Shown here in pieces: positions 15,367-24,624 of a DNA stretch of 34,400 nt (within the stretch, counting starts at the first letter, position 1; each line of letters starts with the position of its first letter). The position numbers and the translations under genes are program-made. Origin of the DNA: Methanothrix sp. (GTDB taxonomy: Archaea > Halobacteriota > Methanosarcinia > Methanotrichales > Methanotrichaceae); NCBI GenBank assembly GCA_003857025.1, contig RPOO01000003.1, positions 1-34,400 on the forward strand, read 5' to 3'. A model generated the notes under the pieces. That model did no database searches, was not told the origin of the DNA, and saw only the letters and a program-made list of their open reading frames with translations.

Positions 15367-16647
15367 ATGATTGCAGGTTTTAGAATCGTGCCGATCATTT
15401 TTTTGATCCTGGCAGTGAACGTCCCGGCATGGAGCGCTTCGGCTGAGGATCTGAAGAGAAATGATGCATCCGGGAACTTCACCCTGGAGATATTCGGAAA
15501 CGCCAATATGGATAATGTCATAGACGAAAAAGATGCCGTTTTCGTTGATGGAATTATTAAAGGTGCAAATTCGCCCACCAACCTCAGTGACGCCAATTAC
15601 GACGGCAAAATAGATCAGTTCGATATCGTGCAGATCGAACTGATCATAAAAGGAGCGGAAAAGAATCTTACCATAATGGACAGCAAGGGAGACATTGTCA
15701 CCATAAAAAAGCCGCTGAAAAGAGTTGTTGCTCTGAGCGATGATGCCGTGGAGATTCTCAGGTCCATTGAGGCAGATGCATCCCTGGTAGGAGCAGAGTC
15801 CAGGGTTATGGATAATAGAGAATTCTTTGGAGCATTGAGCGATCTTCCGACGGTCGGGAAGTGGAACGATCCCGACGTGGAAGCGATCCTCAAGCTCAAT
15901 CCCGATGCCGTCATCTGCTATATGGAATATCCATCTAAAGAAAAATTAGAGGATAAAATTCCATCCACAATTCCCATCTTGCGCTTCGAATGCGATGATC
16001 CCGACAAGATCGACCGGGAGGTATACACCCTTGGATATATCTTCGACAGGCGAAATGAATCTCTGCAGCTCATGGACTTTTATGACCAAGCCGTCTCGCA
16101 GGTTAGCAGGAAGGTTTCAGGCATGAAGGATGCGGATAAGCCCACCGTCTTCATGGAGTGGTCCACTGAGAAGTACAAGAGCTTTTCCAAAGGAATGTCG
16201 TTTGACATAGTCTGCACCATGGCCGGCGGAAAGAACATAGTTGCAGATCTGGGGGGCAAGTATAACACAAAATATCCCACATTGGATGAGGAGTGGGTGA
16301 CGAAGCAGAATCCGCAGTTTTTCATTCACATGAGCGCCAAAACAGATGGCGGTTACGCCTCAGAAGATCCTGCAAAGATGGCTGCCACCTACAATGAGAT
16401 CATGAACAGAACGGCTCTGACCAATGTAGCAGCAATTCAAGACAGGAACGTGTATGTGCTGTCTGCCTGGGAGATTCTCGATACTCCGAGGTTCTTCGTG
16501 GGTCTCGGCTACATGGCAAAGATCCTTCATCCCGATCTCTTCCGGGAGCTTGACCCGAAGATGCTCCAGGAAGAATATTTGCAGCGTTTCCAGAAGATAC
16601 CCTATCAAGGAGTGTACATCTACCCTCAGGATATTTCTGGCCGATGA
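15367..16647 (+). CDS. Dockerin-bearing BtuF-type substrate-binding protein
   Basis: 426 residues from the ATG at 15367, which has AGAGGT before it and opens a signal peptide (IAGFRIVPIIFLILAVNVPA). An upstream ATG at 15181 adds 62 residues of AT-rich, non-homologous sequence and is rejected. Dockerin loops are GNANMDNVIDEKDA (44-57) and DANYDGKIDQFD (75-86). The binding fold runs from about 103 (TIMDSKGDIVTIKKPLKRVV) with LKLNPDAVICYM, MAGGKNIVADLGG, YMAKILHPDLFRELDP and YQGVYIYP near the end. It diverges from the gene at 14987 across the 16-bp repeats. Exported; ligand unknown. Confidence 0.85.
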   Translation: MIAGFRIVPIIFLILAVNVPAWSASAEDLKRNDASGNFTLEIFGNANMDNVIDEKDAVFVDGIIKGANSPTNLSDANYDGKIDQFDIVQIELIIKGAEKNLTIMDSKGDIVTIKKPLKRVVALSDDAVEILRSIEADASLVGAESRVMDNREFFGALSDLPTVGKWNDPDVEAILKLNPDAVICYMEYPSKEKLEDKIPSTIPILRFECDDPDKIDREVYTLGYIFDRRNESLQLMDFYDQAVSQVSRKVSGMKDADKPTVFMEWSTEKYKSFSKGMSFDIVCTMAGGKNIVADLGGKYNTKYPTLDEEWVTKQNPQFFIHMSAKTDGGYASEDPAKMAATYNEIMNRTALTNVAAIQDRNVYVLSAWEILDTPRFFVGLGYMAKILHPDLFRELDPKMLQEEYLQRFQKIPYQGVYIYPQDISGR

Positions 16648-16672
16648 CGGCGATAAAGCCAGACTGCTTGAT

Positions 16673-16689
16673 GGTTTTTTATTTTTTTT
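16673..16689 (+). terminator. T-rich terminator after the gene at 15367
   Basis: GGTTTTTTATTTTTTTTC begins about 25 bases after the stop at 16647 and before the next gene on the same strand. Confidence 0.45.
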
Positions 16690-16731
16690 CGATCTGTGAC
16701 ATCATGAAATAACACTGCATGTGGAGGAAAT

Positions 16732-17931
16732 ATGAGAAAACACGTAAAGGAACTGGTGATGCTGGCGATCTTGGGAGTATTTTTATCGCCCTGCTGTGCG
16801 GCAGTCCCCGGAGACCTGGATGGAGACAGGATCGTATCGGACCAGGAGCTTGAAGCGGCCAAACAGGCGAGCCTGAAAGGAGAAATGAATTCGTCCCAGC
16901 TTGCGGAGATCGAGCATATTCATGATTATTATCCGAGAGAAGTCGTTGATGGCAACGGCCAGAATATCACTCTCTATTCGCCGTTGAAGCGAATTGCCTG
17001 CTTCCATGCCCAGGCTGTTGAGGTCTTGCGCACACTGAAATCAGGGGATAAGATTGTCGGCATCAGCCCGCAGGCCCAGAAGGAGCAGGCCGATTTTTTC
17101 CTGGAGCTTTCCAAGCTTCCCGGAATTGGGTCTACCACGGCCCCCGATCTTGAAGCTACTTTGGCCCTTCACCCGGATGCGGCGATCCTGTACAATACAT
17201 ATCAGACCACCGAATGCGAAACACTCCAAAAGGCGATTGAGAAGATCGATCCCGGCATCGTTGTGCTTCACTTCGATTGCTATAAGCCGGAATACCATAT
17301 CAGCGATGTGGAGAAGCTGGGAGCGATCATGGAGAAAGAGAATGAAGCTGAGGAGTATCTTAAATTCTACAAAGACCTGATCGGCAAGATCAATTCGACC
17401 CTGAAGAAGGTGAAGAGTGATGAGCAGCCCAGGGTTTATCTGGAGAGCTCGAACGATTATAATTCCTGCGCAAAAGGCTCGGGCTACCATCAGAAGATCG
17501 CCATGGCTGGTGGGGACAATATCTTCGCAAACCTCGGCGCGCAGTATCCGGTAGTTGATCCGGAAGCGGTATTGGTAAAAGATCCCGAGATTGCAATAAA
17601 GCTGGTCGGGCATTCCAATTCAAGCATCGCAAACGGATACTCGGTGGACGATCCAAGCAGCATGGAGGCAGTCAGGGAGCGCATGATGAACAGATCCGGA
17701 TGGTCAAATCTCACTGCCGTCAAGAACGACCAGGTTTATATTATCTCCAATGAGATCTACGGCGGCTCTCATTTCTTCGTTGGGGTCTCATATCTGGCAA
17801 AAGTCTTCTATCCGGACCTCTTCGAGGATCTTGATCCCAGGGAAATCCACCAGGAATACATAACCCGCTTCCAGGGAATGGATTTGGATCTGGATAAACA
17901 TGGAGTGTTCTTTGTTCCGGAGTTAGACTGA
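16732..17931 (+). CDS. BtuF-type substrate-binding protein with single EF-hand-like N-terminal loop
   Basis: 399 residues behind a GGAGGAAAT site. The signal segment 1-24 ends in SPCCAA, and a cysteine there could be a lipid attachment site. The loop PGDLDGDRIVSDQEL is at about 26-40, followed by a Ser/Glu-rich helix and IEHIHDYYPREVVDGNGQNI. The binding fold includes LALHPDAAILYNTY, MAGGDNIFANLGA, YLAKVFYPDLFEDLDP and LDLDKHGVFFVP at the end. It is the same subfamily as the minus-strand copy at 8287. Exported; the loop may bind calcium. Ligand unknown. Confidence 0.85.
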   Translation: MRKHVKELVMLAILGVFLSPCCAAVPGDLDGDRIVSDQELEAAKQASLKGEMNSSQLAEIEHIHDYYPREVVDGNGQNITLYSPLKRIACFHAQAVEVLRTLKSGDKIVGISPQAQKEQADFFLELSKLPGIGSTTAPDLEATLALHPDAAILYNTYQTTECETLQKAIEKIDPGIVVLHFDCYKPEYHISDVEKLGAIMEKENEAEEYLKFYKDLIGKINSTLKKVKSDEQPRVYLESSNDYNSCAKGSGYHQKIAMAGGDNIFANLGAQYPVVDPEAVLVKDPEIAIKLVGHSNSSIANGYSVDDPSSMEAVRERMMNRSGWSNLTAVKNDQVYIISNEIYGGSHFFVGVSYLAKVFYPDLFEDLDPREIHQEYITRFQGMDLDLDKHGVFFVPELD

Positions 17932-17944
17932 AAGAACAGAATAA

Positions 17945-17970
17945 CTTTTTTTCGATTTTTTAAAAAAAAT
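17945..17970. terminator. Bidirectional T/A-rich terminator between convergent genes
   Basis: CTTTTTTTTCGATTTTTTAAAAAAAATT lies between genes ending at 17931 (plus) and 18058 (minus). It provides a T-tract for each strand. Confidence 0.5.
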
Positions 17971-18057
17971 TAGCGGAATTTTCCCATTTTCCCGCTATAT
18001 ATTTCTTCACGCAGCCTTCGACTTAATCGCTATGTGCAGGATTTCTTTTTGGAGGAT

Positions 18058-19305
18058 TCAAGCGGGCCTGGGATAGGCAAATACGCCACGCTCTTTTAAA
18101 TCATAGTCAAGTCTCTGGAATCGCGTCAAGTACTCCTGATGAATCCCTTCCGGGTCCAAATCCTTGAACTGCTCCGGGTAGAAGAATTTGGCGAGATAGG
18201 CAACTCCGATGAAGAAGGAAGGCTTTCCGGCATTGCTATCCGACAGCATGAATACTCTATCGTCCTTCACCGCTTTTATGTTCTGCCATCCGGTTCGGTT
18301 TATGATGGACGCCCTCAGCTCTTTCGCGTCTGTCGCATTGTCTTTTTCGTATCCCATGTATTTATTTCCATGATTCGCGGTCTTTACGATCACTTCAGGA
18401 TTTTCCTTTATCACCCATTCCGGATCTACCGTGGGAGAAGATCCGGCAAGACCGAGGCCGATATTATTTCCACCAGCGATAAAGCACATATCGTTTAGAG
18501 CTGACCCATTGCTGGCAGCGGCAAAATCCTTGTTTTGCTCCAAGTAGACCCTGACCTTCTTCTCGTCCGGAATCTCACTTACCCGTTCCGCTATTTTTTT
18601 CAGGTAAGTTTCATAAAAGCTGATGAAATCGTAGGCTTCCTTTGGTTTTCCCATAAGATATCCCAGCTGCGCCATTTCCTGAGAAATATTTTTGGGCTGG
18701 TACAGGTTGAGTCCGATAACGGTCACATGAGGCTCGAGGCTCTTTGCATATTCTATGGCAACGAATGAAGCTCCATTCCACCCATAGGCAATGGCCACAT
18801 CCGGTTTCATGGATAGGATCTTCTCAAAGTCACAATTTGATCCCGATTTGACAACTGGCAGTTTGGATAGATCGGGGAAGAAGTCCTTTTTGTCCGCTAC
18901 ATACTGTTCGACGCCAATGATTTTTCCTTCCTCTCCCAGGATCTTTATGCATTCGGCAGAATGCTGATTCAGAGAGACCAGGCTCTTTATGGGGTACTTC
19001 ACAGTGACCGTTCTATTGGCCGAATCGATGAGAGTCAGGTTCTCCTCTGTTCCGCTGATGATCCTTTCGACCAGCTTGATATCTTGCTCATCGACCTTTC
19101 CGTCTCCATTGACATCGGAGAACGCCGTCCGTAATTGGCCGCCCTTTATGATTTCATTGATGTAATCGATATCCTTCTCGTCTATTATGCTGTCAAGGTT
19201 AGCATTTCCGTAGATCTTGAGCGTGAAGCTCTCGGCAAAAGCCGGGAAAACAACTAGAGACACGCATAAGACCATTGCCATTAAAGCACATCGTTTTCTA
19301 TTCAT
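18058..19305 (-). CDS. Dockerin-bearing BtuF-type substrate-binding protein
   Basis: 415 residues from the second ATG (19305), which has GGAAG nine bases before it; an ATG at 19314 adds three residues. Signal peptide about 1-25. Dockerin loops are GNANLDSIIDEKDI (33-46) and DVNGDGKVDEQD (64-75). The binding fold runs from about 93 (IDSANRTVTVKYPIKSLVSL) with SMKPDVAIAYGW, IAGGNNIGLGLAG, YLAKFFYPEQFKDLDP and ERGVFAYPRPA at the end. It is the last binding protein before the minus-strand tetrapyrrole block and is separated from it by about 280 bases with its own promoter region. Exported; ligand unknown. Confidence 0.85.
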   Translation of the reverse strand: MNRKRCALMAMVLCVSLVVFPAFAESFTLKIYGNANLDSIIDEKDIDYINEIIKGGQLRTAFSDVNGDGKVDEQDIKLVERIISGTEENLTLIDSANRTVTVKYPIKSLVSLNQHSAECIKILGEEGKIIGVEQYVADKKDFFPDLSKLPVVKSGSNCDFEKILSMKPDVAIAYGWNGASFVAIEYAKSLEPHVTVIGLNLYQPKNISQEMAQLGYLMGKPKEAYDFISFYETYLKKIAERVSEIPDEKKVRVYLEQNKDFAAASNGSALNDMCFIAGGNNIGLGLAGSSPTVDPEWVIKENPEVIVKTANHGNKYMGYEKDNATDAKELRASIINRTGWQNIKAVKDDRVFMLSDSNAGKPSFFIGVAYLAKFFYPEQFKDLDPEGIHQEYLTRFQRLDYDLKERGVFAYPRPA

Positions 19306-19414
19306 GGATCTCATCTTCCGGCACCAAAATCAGCCATCAGTTGCAGCCAAGGAAAACCGGCCTCAGGCGGACCTCAAGCTTCCTGCCATTCAAGGATGGA
19401 TAGATCATCTCTTA

Positions 19415-19475
19415 CTACGTATAATTTGTGTTTAGCCAATTAATGACTTGTTATTGGTGCATGATTTGTGCTATA
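19415..19475. promoter_or_regulatory. Upstream region of the 19305 gene with two ATTTGTG motifs
   Basis: TATAATTTGTGTTTA (about 19420-19434) and GCATGATTTGTGCTAT (about 19458-19473) share the core ATRATTTGTGY. A third match, GCATAATTTGTGTCTTA, lies upstream of the nifD-like gene near 24514. A common regulator is possible; the motif is short and AT-rich. Confidence 0.3.
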
Positions 19476-19584
19476 ATCATACTACTTAGACATTTCGTGC
19501 TATGAAGGCATGAAGCCGTGCCTGCAAGATCTCTTTTGAGATTGTCAAAATTGTTCGGTATTCAAGAAATCAAGACTGTTGAAC

Positions 19585-20523
19585 TCAAGTCATCATCATA
19601 AGCACGCACAATGCAGTCAGCCTCACCGTGATGCTGATGATGGTCGAGATCGCCACCAGTGAAACACCCATGCGCATCCCGAACACAGAGGAATAAGTGG
19701 GTACCTGCGACCTTATGGCAATGAAGGGAAGCATGAACATGCTGCCCAGCATCAGGACGATGAGGGCTTTCACCTCGGAAAGGCTGCCGTTCTGGATCAT
19801 GGGGCCCAGCAGAGACATGCCCGCCTTGGGATTGGCCACATATACCGTCAACGGGATTATGGTCTCCGGTGGAACCTGGAAGAAATGGGCCAGAGGGATC
19901 ACATCCAGAGATGCTAGAATGCCGGTTTCGTTCAGATAGAGGATGGAGAAGGTCATTATGAAGAAGATGCCGGCCATTCGAAGAAATATGGGCATCTCAC
20001 CCTTCAAAGAGCCTTTGACGGCCTGCAAGAGTCCCTTTTTCGGCAGAGACCGAAACGCAGCATCCAGCGAAATTGAGTCCGCCACCAGATATCTTCTGCC
20101 AAGAATCATGACAATGAACAGCTTTGCGATCCCGGTGAAGGAGAATATGATCGCATACATCCCGCCCACAAAAACGCCCAAAACAGGAATCACAAAGGCC
20201 AGTTGATATGTGAAAAGCTCCCGGAAATAGACGGGAACGGTGTTCATCAGAGCGCTGAGGAAGGCCTGCCGCTCCGTCAGATGCCCGTCCGCTTTCAGCC
20301 GGGCGGTCATGGTGTTGGCGGCCAGGAGCGAGCCCAGGCTGACCACAAATGTGGATGCCGAGACCGCAGGCAGGCGCGATACTGAGGCCAGAGGTCTGGC
20401 AATGAATGAAACGCGGTGAAATAGGCCCATCTCCGTCAATATGCCCGTTAAAAAGAGCAATACGAATACGGTCGCCATAGTGGAAACGGTCGATTCCAGC
20501 GCTTCCAGGAGGATAGCGAGCAT
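19585..20523 (-). CDS. Gate-domain (nucleoside-recognition) membrane protein
   Basis: About 312 residues with seven to nine hydrophobic segments. ATG at 20523 is preferred; a TTG at 20529 adds two residues. Two similar halves are visible: an N-terminal one with LTGILTEMGLFHRV and SLGSLLAANTMTARL, and a C-terminal one with YLNETGILASLDVIPLAHFF and YVANPKAGMSLLGPMI. This is the Gate fold (PF07670) shared with nucleoside transporters, SpoIIM-like proteins and FeoB. It follows the nifH-like gene after about 160 bases on the same strand, so it may be the last gene of that block. A transport role linked to the product or to iron is an inference. Confidence 0.7.
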   Translation of the reverse strand: MLAILLEALESTVSTMATVFVLLFLTGILTEMGLFHRVSFIARPLASVSRLPAVSASTFVVSLGSLLAANTMTARLKADGHLTERQAFLSALMNTVPVYFRELFTYQLAFVIPVLGVFVGGMYAIIFSFTGIAKLFIVMILGRRYLVADSISLDAAFRSLPKKGLLQAVKGSLKGEMPIFLRMAGIFFIMTFSILYLNETGILASLDVIPLAHFFQVPPETIIPLTVYVANPKAGMSLLGPMIQNGSLSEVKALIVLMLGSMFMLPFIAIRSQVPTYSSVFGMRMGVSLVAISTIISITVRLTALCVLMMMT

Positions 20524-20687
20524 CGTCAAATCATCACCAGTCCGGCATTGTCAAATATCTCTAAAAAAATAATGCTCTTCTTCCTGGAAACAAGCACCAG
20601 ATGCGATATCGGATCGACAGGACAGATAGATCTCGCTATCTGCCCGCTTATGTGTGCAGCATATGCAGCTTTGGTATAATTTAAGGC

Positions 20688-21596
20688 TCATGCAACTACC
20701 GGTATCCCGGCCTTTCTTCGGGTCTCCTCTCGAATCTTCTGTGCCATTACGGCAAGGTTCTCCCTGGAAAGGGGCTTGGGAACCACGGTCTCTCCGCTCT
20801 CCAGGATCGACCGGGCCAGAATTCTGAACCGCTCTGCCGCCTGGGAATTGGGTGCGTATTCGATCACCGTCTGGCCATAAAGCTCGCTCTCCGTGATGAT
20901 GGGATCGCTGGGGATCGATCCTGTGACCCTGGAGCCGATGCTTGAAGCAAACTCCTCCACCAGCTCAAGGTTGTCCAGAGATCCGCGAACATTGTAGATG
21001 ATGCCGCCCAGCGCGGAACCGCCCCGCCCTGCGTGGCGCTGTATGCCTTTGCAGATATTGTTGGCGGCATAGATTGCCAGATAATCGGCGGAAGTCACCA
21101 CGAAGACATCATCCGCCAGCCCCTGGCGCAGAGGCATGCCGAAGCCGCCGCAAACGACGTCTCCCAGGACATCGTAGATGACCACATCAAGGCCGCTCTT
21201 GTAGACGCCAAGACGCCTGAGCAGCTCCACTGCTACCTTTATTCCCCTACCGGCGCAGCCCACGGCAGGCTCCGGCCCTCCCGCCTCCACGCACAAAACT
21301 CCCTTGAAGCCGGAGAAGACAACTTCATCCAAATCTATGCTCTTGCCCTTGCCCATCTCGGTTAATTCGAGCTTGTCTCCACCCTTTTCTCTCATCACAT
21401 CCAGTATCGTGGGAATATCTCGGTCGCCCCTCAGGTTCCTGGTGCAGTCCGCTTTGGGATCGCAGCCCACCTGCATGACCTTCTTTCCCATCTCTGCCAG
21501 AGCAGCAGCTACATTGGAGGAGACGGTGGACTTTCCAATGCCCCCCTTTCCATAAAACGCAATTTGTAAAGGCTCTTTTGCCAATGGACCTTTCAT
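20688..21596 (-). CDS. NifH/BchL-type ATP-dependent iron-sulfur reductase
   Basis: 302 residues. P-loop GKGGIGKST at 16-24, switch-like [14 protein letters not shown] at 42-55, and cluster cysteines Cys114 (AVGCAGRG) and Cys149 ([12 protein letters not shown]), matching Cys97 and Cys132 of NifH. Two such subunits share one [4Fe-4S] cluster and pass electrons to a NifDK-like partner with ATP hydrolysis. The start overlaps the stop of the preceding NifK-like gene (ATGA), so the three subunits are co-translated. True nitrogen fixation is unlikely: the partners lack cofactor ligands and no nifE/N/B is nearby. CfbC is the nearest known methanogen relative, but CfbC pairs with one subunit only. Confidence 0.9.
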   Translation of the reverse strand: MKGPLAKEPLQIAFYGKGGIGKSTVSSNVAAALAEMGKKVMQVGCDPKADCTRNLRGDRDIPTILDVMREKGGDKLELTEMGKGKSIDLDEVVFSGFKGVLCVEAGGPEPAVGCAGRGIKVAVELLRRLGVYKSGLDVVIYDVLGDVVCGGFGMPLRQGLADDVFVVTSADYLAIYAANNICKGIQRHAGRGGSALGGIIYNVRGSLDNLELVEEFASSIGSRVTGSIPSDPIITESELYGQTVIEYAPNSQAAERFRILARSILESGETVVPKPLSRENLAVMAQKIREETRRKAGIPVVA

Positions 21597-22858
21597 GCAC
21601 TTACCTCTTCTTTATTCCGATTAAGAATTGAGTTGATGATGCTCTCGCAGATGGGCGCAATTCCGGAAAATCCGGCAAACGGCAGACCGGATAGCGATAT
21701 GTGGTCGAGAACCGGATAGGACACCCTCACAAGCGATGCCTGAAGCTTCGATGCGATCCTCTTCTCGAATGTAGAGCCGAATATCAGGCTGACCCTGGCC
21801 GCTTTCAGGGCCTGGTTCATCTCCCAGCGATCCGGCTCGATCATCAGCGTCTGATAGTGGGGATCGACTGTGTTAATTTTCTCTTGCGTGGCGAAGTTAC
21901 AGGATGATATGGCCAGCAGTTTCACATCCATTCCCAGCTCATCGCTGAGAAACTCGGCCAGGTCAAAAGCTCTTCCGCTCTCCCCAACTACGGCCACTGG
22001 TGTCGAGTAGATCCCCTGAATGAACATGTGGGCATTCTCTACGGTCCGCTTTATCCTCTCCTTCTCCCGCACCAGCACCTGTGAGTCCACCTCTTTTTCC
22101 AGAGCGCCTGCGATCAGTTCGATGAATTTTATGCTCTTCTTGAGGCCGTAAGGATAGGGCACGGATATGTAAGGCGTGCCGAACTCCTCTTGCATGGCCT
22201 TGGCACATTCCAGGCCGTCTCCGCCCAGCAGCACATTCAGCTCTGCCTGAGGTGCCCTTTGCATCTCTTCGTAGGATGAGCCGCAGAGGATGGAGTTTAC
22301 GGAAAGATTCTGATCTTGAAGCATTCTCCTCATCTCGGATAGGTCTGAGCGGCTGCAAAAGTCGTCGGCTTTGAAGCCCAGGAGGTTGATTCCCTGGCGA
22401 GGCTCGTCTTCCGATGCCTGCATTCTGGGAACGAGCCTGGAGAGAGCCTCCTCGTAGCCGAGCCATGCCGGGCCCTCGGGTCCACCGACATCCATAGCTA
22501 TCAGCTCTGCCCCGATCTCGCCCTCCAAAAGCATCTCCAAACCCTCGACGTCCTCGCCCATGATGACGGGTGCGCTGCAGTTCAATACGGAAACGGCCTT
22601 CGGTCGGAAGGTCTGATCTGCCAGGCGGATGGCTGAGGCCAGCCGCTCCTCGCCGCTGTAGACCTCGTCGCTGGCCTTCAGACCGCTGGTGAGGACTCGC
22701 ACACTGTTTTGCTCCGAGCCCAAAGTCTGCAACAAGAGAGCGCCGCAATGGCACCCGTTCCTGCCGTGAATGATAACCATGCAGTCGCTTATGCCGTGCA
22801 TCGCCCGGAGGGCTCCAACCATTTTGCAATCGTGAAGCGGATCATATATTATGCTCAT
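21593..22858 (-). CDS. NifK/BchB-type subunit of a nitrogenase-like reductase
   Basis: About 421 residues from ATG 22858 (GGGGGTGG just before; the frame is open further upstream, but that part is inside the preceding gene). Oxidored_nitro fold. Cysteines near the expected interface cluster are Cys36/Cys38 (HGRNGCHCG) and Cys94 ([13 protein letters not shown]). The middle position, where NifK has a cysteine, reads [17 protein letters not shown] and has none. The cluster may therefore have a different ligand, as BchB uses Asp. No nitrogenase cofactor ligands are seen. It overlaps the NifD-like gene by 17 bases and NifH-like by four. The substrate is probably a tetrapyrrole by context. Confidence 0.85.
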   Translation of the reverse strand: MSIIYDPLHDCKMVGALRAMHGISDCMVIIHGRNGCHCGALLLQTLGSEQNSVRVLTSGLKASDEVYSGEERLASAIRLADQTFRPKAVSVLNCSAPVIMGEDVEGLEMLLEGEIGAELIAMDVGGPEGPAWLGYEEALSRLVPRMQASEDEPRQGINLLGFKADDFCSRSDLSEMRRMLQDQNLSVNSILCGSSYEEMQRAPQAELNVLLGGDGLECAKAMQEEFGTPYISVPYPYGLKKSIKFIELIAGALEKEVDSQVLVREKERIKRTVENAHMFIQGIYSTPVAVVGESGRAFDLAEFLSDELGMDVKLLAISSCNFATQEKINTVDPHYQTLMIEPDRWEMNQALKAARVSLIFGSTFEKRIASKLQASLVRVSYPVLDHISLSGLPFAGFSGIAPICESIINSILNRNKEEVSA

Positions 22859-24374
22859 TGAGTGCCACCCCCGCAAGTCCCTGGAAATGGTAGTAGGAGC
22901 CTTGCTTGAATTTTCTGGAACGCAGATGATGGAACGACAACGCAACTCTGGCCCAATGGGGCGAGAGATTGTTGATTCCGCTATCGAATTCCATCAAATC
23001 AAGGAGAGGCGAGCGCACTCTCACCCTTCCCATAGCCTCCCGGAAGACAATGCACAGGTCGATGGAAGGCAGGAAGCCGACGTTCAATTTCGTCTGGGAA
23101 AAATCATTCACATCAACGGTTCGGATGCCCTCTTTGTTGTAGAAGTGAGCGATCTTTGCCGGAGCCATGACCAGATCTATTTGCCGATTTCGGAATGTCT
23201 CCAGCTCTTCCTCCGGCGTGGGATTGACCAGGAGCTGGGGATGGAAACCGTAAATCTCCGCCAGTTTTAGATTTGCTCTCTCGATCTCCTGGATGGCTCT
23301 GTCCGTCACGCCGTGAGTGAGCGTCTGGGTCCTGTAGATGAGAGCTGCGACATCAACGCCGATATCTTTGAGCAGATTGAGGCTGAAGCCGACGGGGACT
23401 GCAACTCTCACTCCTTTCAGCTCCCTGGAGAGAGTTTCAAGCCTGGATTCTGCGGCTGCACGGTTTTTCTTTATGACCGAATCCGCCTCGCCCTCACGAC
23501 CCATGATCCTGGCGATCTCTTCCAGGACGCGGCAGCTTCCGGCGATTCCATAGGGGCTGATCATCTCCGGGTCCTTCTTCTTGTTGTACCTGTCCCAGCC
23601 CGTGATTTTGCAGTATTCCACGTTCATCTTCTTCTTCATCAGCTCGGCCCAGGACATGCGGTAGCCGGTGATGTTGAGGTCCGCCGCAGCCAGGTCCATC
23701 ATATCCCTGGTGGTGGTCTGGTCGAAGCAGATTTTGTTGATCTTGATGCCCATCTGAAGAAGAAGCGAGGCCATCTCCCGGCACTTGAGGGCGTTACGCT
23801 GAGTGGGAGAGTTGATCAGATTGACGGAACCCTCATTCCTGTCCACATCCTCCCGGCAGATCATCTGATCGGCTAGGGCATATAGCGAGTCCTGGATGCC
23901 CACCGGCCTTGATTTGCCCACAAAATCGCCTGTGGAGTAAATGACGCCGCAGCCGACCTTCTCCTTTGCCTTTTGCACGACTGCATTGATGTCGTCTCCT
24001 ATCAGGTCCGTGGTGCAGGTGGTGATCACAATTATCAGCCTGGGTGAATACCTCTCGTATGCCTCGACAATCGCCTTGCCCAGCTTTTCCTCGGCACCGT
24101 AGACCACGTCCACGTTGTTCAGATTGGTGCACGGGCTGTCATAGAAGGTGGAGGAGAGAGTGAAGGGATTGAGCTTTCGCTGAAAGGCGCATCCTACCGG
24201 CCCGTGAATGAGCGGCAGACTATCCACGATCGCATTGGCGACGATCATGGCTCCGGCGATCTTGCCATGAATTGCTCCCAGGTGGTGCATGGGCACGGCG
24301 CTGTAGATGCTTCTCATGGTCTCAAGGATGGGCGCTTCATCTCTTGAAACCAGATCTTGTTCCTCTGGGTCCAT
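22842..24374 (-). CDS. NifD/BchN-type subunit of a nitrogenase-like reductase
   Basis: 510 residues, Oxidored_nitro fold. Three cysteines sit as in NifD and BchN: Cys62 (HGPVGCAFQRK), Cys82 (DSPCTNLNN) and Cys120 (ITTCTTDLIGDDI). Together with the NifK-like partner they should hold an interface iron-sulfur cluster. The FeMo-cofactor Cys and His of NifD are not recognisable. The C-terminal part (DFSQTKLNVGFLPSID, SPHWARVALSFHHLRSRKFK) is unlike CfbD. First of a three-gene overlapping unit with the NifK- and NifH-like genes, behind an AT-rich promoter region. Known families nearby are group IV/V nitrogenase homologues (CfbCD, Mar, BchLNB/XYZ); I cannot place it in any one. Confidence 0.85.
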   Translation of the reverse strand: MDPEEQDLVSRDEAPILETMRSIYSAVPMHHLGAIHGKIAGAMIVANAIVDSLPLIHGPVGCAFQRKLNPFTLSSTFYDSPCTNLNNVDVVYGAEEKLGKAIVEAYERYSPRLIIVITTCTTDLIGDDINAVVQKAKEKVGCGVIYSTGDFVGKSRPVGIQDSLYALADQMICREDVDRNEGSVNLINSPTQRNALKCREMASLLLQMGIKINKICFDQTTTRDMMDLAAADLNITGYRMSWAELMKKKMNVEYCKITGWDRYNKKKDPEMISPYGIAGSCRVLEEIARIMGREGEADSVIKKNRAAAESRLETLSRELKGVRVAVPVGFSLNLLKDIGVDVAALIYRTQTLTHGVTDRAIQEIERANLKLAEIYGFHPQLLVNPTPEEELETFRNRQIDLVMAPAKIAHFYNKEGIRTVDVNDFSQTKLNVGFLPSIDLCIVFREAMGRVRVRSPLLDLMEFDSGINNLSPHWARVALSFHHLRSRKFKQGSYYHFQGLAGVALNEHNI

Positions 24375-24624
24375 TTGGTTAACCTCTACTTACAGTTCAA
24401 TTTTTTGCGAATTCATTTTTGCTGCATGTCATTTCGACGATTTTTCTTACAGGGATTTCATAAGATTAAAGTATTTCCAATTAGCATTAAATAGCTTTTG
24501 GATATTTAATCGTAGCATAATTTGTGTCTTAAAAAACCGATGAGGTGGATCTTGATCCGGTAAACTGAGTCGGCGGGAATATGTTCGGACCACGGCAAAA
24601 GAAATGCTGAAGATATCCTGATAA
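24375..24624 (-). promoter_or_regulatory. Promoter region of the nifD-like operon
   Basis: AT-rich 250 bases upstream of the ATG at 24374. It includes, on the minus strand, TTAAATATCCAAAAGC and ATTTAATGCTAATTGG (TATA-like, about 110-130 bases upstream) and the motif GACACAAATTATGCTACG, matching a site upstream of the 19305 gene. No gene is seen. Confidence 0.35.

Noticed and set aside
20688-24374. Nitrogen-fixation nifHDK operon
   Set aside because: The D- and K-like subunits lack recognisable FeMo-cofactor ligands and the full P-cluster cysteine set, and no nifE, nifN, nifB or glnB-type genes are nearby. The context is tetrapyrrole-related.
20688-24374. CfbCD of coenzyme F430 synthesis
   Set aside because: CfbD works as a single kind of subunit of about 360 residues; here there are two different subunits of about 420 and 510 residues, and no cfbA, cfbB or cfbE lies next to them.
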